From: Nitrospinae bacterium RIFCSPLOWO2_12_FULL_45_22
Lineage (GTDB): Bacteria; 2-12-FULL-45-22
Direction of reading: 5' to 3'
Length of the DNA: 5,079 bases
Assembly (NCBI GenBank): GCA_001803565.1
Contig: MHDQ01000194.1
Span: 1-5,079, forward strand
Below the pieces are notes generated by a model. It saw nothing but the letters and a program-made list of their open reading frames with translations. It was not told the DNA's origin and made no database searches. Made by a program: the position numbers and the translations under genes. This document shows positions 1 through 4,951 of the stretch, piece after piece. Numbering within the stretch: position 1 is the stretch's first letter; the number at the start of each line of letters is the position of its first letter.

Positions 1-165
1 ATGATTGGGAAATGGAAAAATAGCGAAACGGCTCATAAGCTGTAATGGGGGATTAAAGGCGCCACAAAGAAACCTATCTGGTAGTAAAGGGACACTGGAT
101 GGAGGGTCAAAATAACCAGTATAGCAATAAGCAGGAATCCGATTTTCGCCAATTCCGGCAATCAT
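1..165 (-). other. Unidentified open frame running off the left edge (doubtful gene)
   Basis: On the minus strand an ATG at 165-163 opens a frame of 55 codons that has no stop before the window edge; the nearest in-frame upstream stop lies just before it, near 184-186. The product starts MIAGIGENRIPAYCYTGY and is rich in Pro, Phe and Tyr with few charged residues. I recognise no family. A ribosome binding site is not evident. The composition and its overlap with one AATTCCGG copy make it as likely to be chance translation of repeat-like DNA as a gene. If real, it would be divergent from the operon at 380. Confidence 0.12.
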
Positions 166-306
166 AAACCCAATAGTACATAGAGACTACATCGCCTCTT
201 CAAATGTTCAAATAGCGGAATTCCGGGAACTTGGGCGATGGAGATTATTATATTCCTGATTATCGTTTTTCAGTGGAAATTCCGGGGTAAAAAATGGAAG
301 CTGCTC
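1..306. other. Gene-poor left flank, possibly degraded insertion-sequence end
   Basis: No recognisable gene is seen here. All forward frames are broken by frequent stops; the first ATG gives only a 14-residue frame ending at 43-45. Seen directly: the octamer AATTCCGG occurs three times, at 151-158, 219-226 and 278-285, and the middle copy sits in the 10-base palindrome CGGAATTCCG (216-225). Read on the minus strand, the stretch has short pyrimidine-rich motifs that remind me of the repeated transposase-binding motifs at IS21-type or REP-type element ends. That resemblance is inference from memory. No terminal inverted repeat pair or target duplication can be shown because the left part is outside the window. 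Confidence 0.3.
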
Positions 307-336
307 TTGACAGTAAGCCTCCATATAGGTTAACTT
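307..336 (+). promoter_or_regulatory. Predicted sigma-70-type promoter of the ferredoxin operon
   Basis: A perfect -35 hexamer TTGACA lies at 307-312. A -10 candidate TAACTT lies at 331-336 with an 18-base spacer (TTAACT at 330-335 would give 17). The -35 is strong and the -10 is weak, matching TATAAT at three of six positions. It lies about 45 bases before the ATG at 380, with an A+T-rich stretch between, as expected for an operon promoter. A very similar pairing occurs at 4564-4592 before the second transcription unit. The promoter is predicted from sequence only. Confidence 0.5.
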
Positions 337-365
337 ATTTCTCTATATTTTAAAAGAGTTAAAAG

Positions 366-371
366 AGGAGG
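366..371 (+). promoter_or_regulatory. Strong Shine-Dalgarno site for the ferredoxin gene
   Basis: AGGAGG lies 8 bases before the ATG at 380, an ideal spacing. It fixes the start of the first gene. A purine-rich AAAAGAG motif is duplicated just upstream (352-358 and 361-367). Confidence 0.8.
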
Positions 372-379
372 AATTACAA

Positions 380-706
380 ATGCCGAAACCGAAGCGCCAC
401 ATCGTTATCTGTACCAACACCCGTGCCCCCGGGCATCCAAAAGGTTCATGCGGAGAAAAAGGTGCACAGAATGTTGTAATGAAATTTGCTGAAGAGCTGG
501 AGAAAAGGGGTTTATTCGGCAGCGTTGTTCTTAGCGGATCGACCTGTGTCGGTGTGTGCAGTGCAGGTCCGATAGTAATTGTTTATCCTGATGCTGTATG
601 GTATCAGGGGGTGAAGCCTGAAAATGTTAATGAAATTTTAGAACAACATATCCTGAATGGAAAACCGGTAGAAAGGTTGGTAGTTCCGGATAGTGCATGG
701 GGATAA
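380..706 (+). CDS. Thioredoxin-like [2Fe-2S] ferredoxin
   Basis: A 108-residue soluble electron carrier of the thioredoxin-fold [2Fe-2S] ferredoxin family, the group of Aquifex Fd4, Azotobacter FeSII protein and the NuoE C-terminal domain. The four presumed cluster ligands are visible: Cys11 and Cys24 in the N-terminal half, then Cys56 and Cys60 in a TCVGVCSAGP loop, a C-x12-C-x31-C-x3-C layout that closely follows Fd4. The segment GPIVIVYPDAVWYQGV at about 63-78 is the usual conserved strand after the last ligand. No signal peptide or membrane segment is seen, so it should be cytoplasmic. Length matches stand-alone members of about 100-110 residues. The start is fixed by AGGAGG 8 bases upstream. 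It opens a compact operon and its stop overlaps the next start (TAATG). Its redox partner cannot be told from the neighbours; it is not a NuoE fragment, because the upstream helical domain is absent and the start is well defined. Confidence 0.88.
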   Translation: MPKPKRHIVICTNTRAPGHPKGSCGEKGAQNVVMKFAEELEKRGLFGSVVLSGSTCVGVCSAGPIVIVYPDAVWYQGVKPENVNEILEQHILNGKPVERLVVPDSAWG

Positions 707-1464
707 TGAAAGTCCTGTTTCTCGGCTCCGGTACTTCAACAGGTGTACCTGTAATAGGTTGTAAATGTGCAGTTTGCAGTTCAGATGAACCCAGGAATAA
801 GAGGACACGGTCATCAATACTTATAACTACTGGTGATAAATATATACTGGTTGACACTACGACGGATTTAAGATTCCAGGCTTTGGCAAACAGTATAGAA
901 AGGGTAGATGCGGTCCTTTTTACACATGCTCATGCAGACCACATACATGGTATAGACGACCTTCGCAGCTTTAATCACATCCAGGGTAAGCCTATCCCAT
1001 GTTACGGCAGTTATGATACCATGGAGAGTATACGGCATAAATTCAGTTATATATTTAATGGTTCAGCCAGGAGTGATTGGATACCGAGGCTTGAGATTAA
1101 TATAATCAGCAGTGAATTTATTCTGTACGGACTTACGATAATGCCGTTAAAGATTTTTCATGGTGAAATAACCATATTCGGGTACAGGATAAATGATGTC
1201 GCCTACCTTACAGACTGCAGTGGAATACCTGATGACACAAAAGAATCACTGCAGGGTACTAAACTCCTTATTCTTGATGCAACACGTTATCAGCCTCACC
1301 CCAAACACTATGGTCTTGCACAGGCCATTGTAGTAATAGAGGAGCTAAAGCCGGAGAGGGCGATCCTGACACACCTTTCCCATACATTTGAGCATAATAA
1401 AGTGAATAGTGAGCTTCCGTCAGGCATTGAACTGGCGTATGATGGGATGGAAGTTAGTTACTAA
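706..1464 (+). CDS. PhnP-like metallo-beta-lactamase-fold phosphodiesterase
   Basis: A 252-residue MBL-fold metallohydrolase. Numbered from the ATG at 706, the metal motif HAHADH is at 74-79 (His74, His76, Asp78, His79), with further likely ligands His152 (FHGE), Asp170 (TDCSG) and His223 (LTHLSH). A second cluster, Cys19, Cys21 and Cys24 in GCKCAVC, together with His226, matches the structural zinc site of E. coli PhnP, as recalled; His201 lies where PhnP has a catalytic histidine. The length equals PhnP. PhnP hydrolyses phosphoribosyl 1,2-cyclic phosphate, but no other phosphonate (phn) gene is nearby, so the substrate here is open: another cyclic or diester phosphate is possible. I chose the ATG at 706 because MKVLFLGSGTSTGVP is the usual family N-terminus and it forms a TAATG overlap with the ferredoxin stop. 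An in-frame ATG at 697 would add three residues. It is probably translationally coupled to the ferredoxin. Confidence 0.87.
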   Translation: MKVLFLGSGTSTGVPVIGCKCAVCSSDEPRNKRTRSSILITTGDKYILVDTTTDLRFQALANSIERVDAVLFTHAHADHIHGIDDLRSFNHIQGKPIPCYGSYDTMESIRHKFSYIFNGSARSDWIPRLEINIISSEFILYGLTIMPLKIFHGEITIFGYRINDVAYLTDCSGIPDDTKESLQGTKLLILDATRYQPHPKHYGLAQAIVVIEELKPERAILTHLSHTFEHNKVNSELPSGIELAYDGMEVSY

Positions 1465-1486
1465 TAAAAAATCTCCCCTGACTTAT

Positions 1487-2752
1487 ATGACAGAAATACC
1501 TTCAGAATTCGATTCCCCGACATACAGGGATGTCCTGTCCCAATTTGAGGCAGCAGCAGAGTGGTTTTGCCTTGACCCTAATATCCGGAAGAGACTCAGG
1601 CTTCCACAGCGGGCGCTCTGTGTCACTATGCCCATAAGGATGGACAATGGAGATGTCCACGTATTCCAGGGCTTCAGGGTGCAGCACGATACCTCACTTG
1701 GCCCTACCAAGGGAGGTATCCGCTATCATCCTGATGTAAATCTGGGTGAAGTGGCGGCGCTTGCAATGAACATGACATGGAAATGTTCGTTAGCCGGCTT
1801 ACCTTACGGTGGCGCAAAGGGGGGCATACGGTGTAACCCTAAGAATATGTCACGCAGGGAACTGCAACGCCTCACAAGACGCTATACTGCCGAGATATTC
1901 CCCCTTATCGGTCCTGATCATGATATACCGGCCCCTGATGTGGGGACGGATGAGCATGTCATGGCATGGATAATGGACACATACAGCCAGCAAAGGGGAT
2001 ATGCAGTACCGGGTGTTGTTACAGGAAAACCTATCTGCATAGGCGGCTCTCTCGGGAGAGAGGAGGCAACGGGCAGGGGGGTCGTATATGTTGCTCTTGA
2101 GGCCATGAAGCATTTGGGAATAAAGATTGATGGGACTACGGCTGTTGTTCAGGGATTCGGTAACGTGGGTTCCATAGCTGCACGCTTTCTGAGTGAAGCA
2201 GGTATAAAGGTGATCGGTGTGAGTGATTCCACATGTGGTATTTATAACAGCAATGGTTTGAATATACCGGATGTGATCGCCTATAAGAAGGCTAAACACA
2301 CCCTTGATGGTTTTCCTGATGGTGAGATTATTACAAACGAAGAATTGCTTGAGTTGGAATGTACCGTTGTTATCCCCGCTGCGCTCTCAGGACAGATTAA
2401 GGAAGATAATGCCCATAGATTGAAATGCCGCATGGTCGTTGAAGGGGCGAATAACCCTACTACGAAAGAAGGAGACGGGATATTAAAAGACAGAGGAATA
2501 TTTGTCATCCCTGATATACTTGCAAATTCGGGAGGAGTTATCGTCTCTTATTTTGAGTGGGTTCAGGATTTACAGAAATATTTCTGGAAAGAGAAGGAGA
2601 TAAATGAAAAGCTCCATGATATTATAATTACTGCATTTAACAGGGTTCTGAGATTCTCACTCTCCGAGAATATAGATATGAGGATGGCGTCCATGGCAAT
2701 TGCCATCAGGAGACTCGCAGATGCACATTTGGCAAGAGGGCTGTATCCTTAG
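1487..2752 (+). CDS. Glutamate dehydrogenase (Glu/Leu/Phe/Val family)
   Basis: A 421-residue cytoplasmic enzyme of the hexameric GDH family, converting glutamate to 2-oxoglutarate and ammonium with NAD(P). The N-terminal substrate domain carries GPTKGGIRYHP (Lys75), Lys99 and the catalytic Lys111 in PYGGAKGGI; Asp151 in APDVGT is the expected catalytic acid. The Rossmann domain has GFGNVG at 223-228. Ser354 in SGGVIVSYFEW, with Lys75, matches the pair that binds the glutamate side-chain carboxylate in clostridial GDH, which favours glutamate over leucine or phenylalanine. NAD versus NADP preference cannot be settled by eye. ANNPTT at 321-326 replaces the commoner ANGPTT. The ATG at 1487 is preferred because the frame upstream (ATGs at 1409, 1439 and 1442) overlaps the hydrolase gene and adds residues unlike GDH; however, no good Shine-Dalgarno sequence precedes 1487. 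It lies 22 bases after the hydrolase and 2 bases before the next gene, so it is probably in the same transcript. Confidence 0.93.
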   Translation: MTEIPSEFDSPTYRDVLSQFEAAAEWFCLDPNIRKRLRLPQRALCVTMPIRMDNGDVHVFQGFRVQHDTSLGPTKGGIRYHPDVNLGEVAALAMNMTWKCSLAGLPYGGAKGGIRCNPKNMSRRELQRLTRRYTAEIFPLIGPDHDIPAPDVGTDEHVMAWIMDTYSQQRGYAVPGVVTGKPICIGGSLGREEATGRGVVYVALEAMKHLGIKIDGTTAVVQGFGNVGSIAARFLSEAGIKVIGVSDSTCGIYNSNGLNIPDVIAYKKAKHTLDGFPDGEIITNEELLELECTVVIPAALSGQIKEDNAHRLKCRMVVEGANNPTTKEGDGILKDRGIFVIPDILANSGGVIVSYFEWVQDLQKYFWKEKEINEKLHDIIITAFNRVLRFSLSENIDMRMASMAIAIRRLADAHLARGLYP

Positions 2753-2754
2753 TT

Positions 2755-3195
2755 ATGGAAATTTTTGTAGATGCTGATGCATGTCCGGTAAGGGATATAA
2801 TCTACGGAGAGGCACATAAACGGGGGATTCACATTATCATGGTTGTGAGCATGGCACACAATATTTATGAGATGGCCGGCATGGATGTATTACGCGTGGA
2901 TTCATCCTTCCAGGCAGTTGATATTGCAATAGTAAACAGGGCTTCCCCGCAAGACATAGTAGTCACATCTGATTTTGGTTTGGCATCCCTGGTTCTTGGT
3001 AATGGCGTAAGGGCACTGTCTCCCTCCGGCAGGATATATTCAGAGCAGAATATTGATTCACTTCTCGAAAAAAGACATGCTTCCGCACGACAACGGAGAG
3101 GCGGGGGACGTGTGAAAGGGCCGAAAGCGAGACGCAGAGAGGATGATGATAATTTCAGGAAAAATTTACTAAAATTGATGGAAGAGAAGATATGA
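2755..3195 (+). CDS. UPF0178 (DUF188, YaiI/YqxD) family protein
   Basis: A 146-residue cytoplasmic protein of the UPF0178/DUF188 family. The N-terminus MEIFVDADACPVRD, with Asp6, Asp8, Cys10 and Pro11, is the family signature. Other conserved parts are VDSSFQAVDIAIVNRA at about 49-64 and VTSDFGLASLVL at about 70-81. This fold is related to PIN/NYN nucleases and the acidic residues could bind a metal, but the biochemical role of the family is not established as far as I know. The C-terminal third is very basic (RQRRGGGRVKGPKARRRE), typical of the family and compatible with nucleic acid binding. Length agrees with the usual 145-155 residues. It starts 2 bases after the Glu dehydrogenase stop, with little Shine-Dalgarno signal, so it is likely translated by coupling. 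Its stop overlaps the aminotransferase start as ATGA. There is no visible functional link to the metabolic neighbours. Confidence 0.9.
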   Translation: MEIFVDADACPVRDIIYGEAHKRGIHIIMVVSMAHNIYEMAGMDVLRVDSSFQAVDIAIVNRASPQDIVVTSDFGLASLVLGNGVRALSPSGRIYSEQNIDSLLEKRHASARQRRGGGRVKGPKARRREDDDNFRKNLLKLMEEKI

Positions 3196-4514
3196 TAAAC
3201 AATTCGTATCCTCCCGGCCCTAATGCTGTTGAATGGGTCAGTCGCGATAAGTCAGTCATCTCCCAGTCATACACCCGTGCGTATCCGTTAGTAGTAGAAA
3301 AGGGCGAGGGCGTCTATATAGAAGATGTAGACGGGAACAGATACCTCGATTTTACATCAGGTATAGCCACCACATCCACAGGCCATTGCCATCCTGCAGT
3401 CGTTGAGAAGATAATCAGCCAGTCAAAAAAGCTGATCCATATGTCCGGAACAGACTTCTATTACACATCCGAAATTAAATTGGCAGAAAAACTCGTGACG
3501 ATTACTCCAGGCAAGCAACCCAAGAAGGTCTTTTTTACAAACTCCGGGACAGAATCCAACGAGGCTGCCATGAAGCTTGCCCGTTATCATACTAAAAGGC
3601 CCCTCTTTATTTCATTCATCGGCGGTTTCTATGGCAGGACTATGGGATCACTTTCCCTGTCAGCAAGCAAGGAGGTCCATAGACGCGGCTTTGCACCATT
3701 TGTGCCTGGTGTTTCGCATGTGCCGTATGCATACTGTTACAGATGTGCCTATGGTCTCAAGGCCGATGATTGTGATTTCTACTGCGTCAGGTGGATTAAA
3801 GAAGAGTTATTCAGGACAAAGGTTCCTCCGGAAGAGGTTGCGGCAATTTTTATTGAGCCCATACAGGGTGAGGGTGGGTACGTCTTTCCACCGGATGGTT
3901 ATTTAAAGAAGATGGAGGAGCTGGCAAGGGAGTTTAATATACTCCTTGTTGCAGATGAAATCCAGACAGGGATGGGAAGGACAGGGAGGATGTTTGCCTG
4001 TGAGTATGACGGCGTCATTCCCGATATTATCACAATAGCAAAGGGGATAGCCTCTGGTTTGCCGCTCGGTGCTATGGTGGCATCATCCTCTGTGATGACA
4101 TGGGTTCCCGGCTCGCATGCCAACACATTCGGAGGAAACCCTGTTGCCTGTGAGGCAGCGCTGACAACTATAGAGCTTCTTGAGAATAGTCTTATTGAGA
4201 ACGCAGCAATAGTCGGCGCACACATCCTGTCAAAGCTGAAAGATATGCAAAACCGTCATCCTGTAATCGGAGATATCAGGGGCAAGGGGCTTATGATAGG
4301 TATAGAATTTGTTCGGGAGCGGGAAACAAAAGAGAGGGCTGTAAAGGAGAGGGAAAAGATAATTGCCGCATGTTTCCGGAAGGGGCTCCTCATCCTCGGC
4401 TGCGGCCAGAGCACGATAAGACTCATGCCGCCATTAATTTTAACTACTGAGGATGCAAACGCAGCGCTGGCTATTTTAGAAGACGCTATAGATGAGGTTG
4501 AGAGAGGCATCTGA
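3192..4514 (+). CDS. Class III PLP aminotransferase (GABA/ornithine type) with Cys-rich insert
   Basis: A 440-residue PLP enzyme of fold type I, class III aminotransferase family. Visible elements: NSGTESNEAAMKLAR (117-131) binds the cofactor phosphate; GGFYGRT (144-150) stacks on the ring; IEPIQGEGGY (221-230); VADEIQTGMGRTG (253-265) with Asp255 contacting the pyridine nitrogen; Lys284 in TIAKGIASGLPLG forms the Schiff base; NTFGGNP with Thr312. Length is full for the family. A segment with four cysteines, Cys182, Cys185, Cys194 and Cys198, matches a segment I recall from archaeal and thermophile homologues annotated as 4-aminobutyrate aminotransferases, some of which were shown to be ornithine or broad amino-acid racemases. 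Exact substrate is therefore open: GABA, ornithine, another omega-amino acid, or racemase activity. The start is fixed by the ATGA overlap and GGAAGAGAAG just upstream. With glutamate dehydrogenase two genes away, a 2-oxoglutarate/glutamate couple is plausible. Confidence 0.88.
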   Translation: MINNSYPPGPNAVEWVSRDKSVISQSYTRAYPLVVEKGEGVYIEDVDGNRYLDFTSGIATTSTGHCHPAVVEKIISQSKKLIHMSGTDFYYTSEIKLAEKLVTITPGKQPKKVFFTNSGTESNEAAMKLARYHTKRPLFISFIGGFYGRTMGSLSLSASKEVHRRGFAPFVPGVSHVPYAYCYRCAYGLKADDCDFYCVRWIKEELFRTKVPPEEVAAIFIEPIQGEGGYVFPPDGYLKKMEELAREFNILLVADEIQTGMGRTGRMFACEYDGVIPDIITIAKGIASGLPLGAMVASSSVMTWVPGSHANTFGGNPVACEAALTTIELLENSLIENAAIVGAHILSKLKDMQNRHPVIGDIRGKGLMIGIEFVRERETKERAVKEREKIIAACFRKGLLILGCGQSTIRLMPPLILTTEDANAALAILEDAIDEVERGI

Positions 4515-4518
4515 ACAC

Positions 4519-4550
4519 TGCACTATAGGGGGCACTATAGTGCACTATAG
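4519..4550. repeat. Triple GCACTATAG repeat forming a 10-bp hairpin
   Basis: GCACTATAG occurs at 4520-4528, 4532-4540 and 4542-4550. Because CTATAG is self-complementary, several pairings are possible. The longest is a 10-bp stem, TGCACTATAG (4519-4528) with CTATAGTGCA (4535-4544), around a 6-base GGGGCA loop. The alternative is a perfect 16-base palindrome CTATAGTGCACTATAG at 4535-4550. It sits 5 bases after the aminotransferase stop, where a terminator would be expected, but no uninterrupted T run follows (only TTATTT at 4556-4561). It may be a weak or processing-type 3' end, or a binding site for a dimeric regulator just upstream of the next promoter. Confidence 0.75.
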
Positions 4551-4563
4551 GATAGTTATTTAG

Positions 4564-4592
4564 TTGACTTTACCTGTCGGGAGGGGTAACTT
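4564..4592 (+). promoter_or_regulatory. Predicted promoter of the DUF948-YtxH unit
   Basis: TTGACT at 4564-4569 and TAACTT at 4587-4592 are separated by 17 bases. The -35 is near consensus and the -10 is weak. The arrangement is nearly the same as at 307-336, with the same TAACTT. It lies about 30 bases before the ATG at 4622 and just after the hairpin repeat, so it could be controlled through that repeat. Confidence 0.4.
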
Positions 4593-4607
4593 AAAGGATA
4601 TAAAGTG

Positions 4608-4625
4608 ATGACAGATAATTTATGA
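4608..4625 (+). other. Possible five-codon leader frame (MTDNL) overlapping the next start
   Basis: An ATG at 4608-4610 begins a five-residue frame, MTDNL, whose TGA (4623-4625) overlaps the DUF948 ATG at 4622 as ATGA. AAGGA at 4594-4598 lies 9 bases before this ATG, whereas the DUF948 ATG itself has no Shine-Dalgarno sequence. Translation of this mini-frame could deliver ribosomes to the downstream gene. This is inference; a frame this short is easily chance. Confidence 0.25.
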
Positions 4626-4951
4626 TAGTAGAAATATCTATTGCGATAATTGCAGCATGTTCTGTACTTCTATTAATACGGTTATACATGCTTAGTATTC
4701 GGTTTGAGAATACACTCAGACGTTTTGAGGAATTTATGGCACGTGTAGAAACTGACATAAGGCCTATACTCTATGAAACGAAGAATATCATGAGTGATAT
4801 ACGAAGTATTGCGGAAGTTGCAAAATCAGGGTCAAAAAAAATCGACTATATAATTGAACAGTTGGCTGTACCGTTTCAAACATTTGGCATGATTATCAAG
4901 GCTATAAGAGTTGGTATCAATACATTATTAAAAAGAGGAGGTGAACGCTAA
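4622..4951 (+). CDS. DUF948-like membrane-anchored coiled-coil protein
   Basis: A 109-residue protein with one N-terminal membrane helix (about residues 4-22, IAIIAACSVLLLIRLYML) followed by an amphipathic, probably coiled-coil region (about 25-85) with regular hydrophobic spacing in segments such as RRFEEFMARVETDIRPIL. This layout, the length and the following YtxH gene fit the DUF948 family of small envelope proteins. Function is unknown; membrane-anchored with the helical part probably on the cytoplasmic side is an inference. An in-frame TAA at 4616-4618 means the ATG at 4622 is the earliest possible ATG, though it has no clear Shine-Dalgarno site and may depend on the small leader frame just upstream. 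The stop forms a TAATG overlap with the next gene, so the two are very likely co-transcribed and coupled. Confidence 0.72.
   Translation: MIVEISIAIIAACSVLLLIRLYMLSIRFENTLRRFEEFMARVETDIRPILYETKNIMSDIRSIAEVAKSGSKKIDYIIEQLAVPFQTFGMIIKAIRVGINTLLKRGGER
4936..4943 (+). promoter_or_regulatory. Strong Shine-Dalgarno site for the YtxH gene
   Basis: AGGAGGTG lies 7 bases before the ATG at 4951, inside the last codons of the DUF948 gene. It supports the start at 4951 and suggests the YtxH-like protein is made at a higher rate than its upstream partner. Confidence 0.8.

Noticed and set aside
238-333. A 31-codon + strand frame starting MEIIIFLIIVFQWKF, superficially like a small membrane protein
   Set aside because: No good ribosome binding site, the hydrophobic run is only about nine residues, and the frame runs through the predicted operon promoter. 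Most likely chance.
627-857. A 76-codon minus-strand frame across the ferredoxin/hydrolase junction
   Set aside because: Overlaps two confidently identified genes and has no recognisable motif.
1850-2299. A 149-codon frame on the minus strand
   Set aside because: It lies wholly inside the glutamate dehydrogenase gene, whose motifs are intact, and its translation resembles no family. It is an antisense shadow.
3577-3906. A 109-codon + strand frame inside the aminotransferase
   Set aside because: It covers the second frame of a well-conserved PLP enzyme region including the four-Cys segment; no Shine-Dalgarno or family match. Shadow.
3899-4510. Two minus-strand frames of 108 and 84 codons, rich in Ser/Ala/Ile
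   Set aside because: Both are antisense to the aminotransferase core, with composition expected from reverse reading of its codons.
4520-4550. CRISPR-like array because of repeated units
   Set aside because: Repeats are 9 bases long with 1-3 base gaps; there is no spacer structure and no cas gene.
4519-4561. Standard intrinsic terminator after the aminotransferase
   Set aside because: The hairpin is clear but A+T-rich in its stem and no T run follows directly, so I list it as a repeat/hairpin rather than a terminator.
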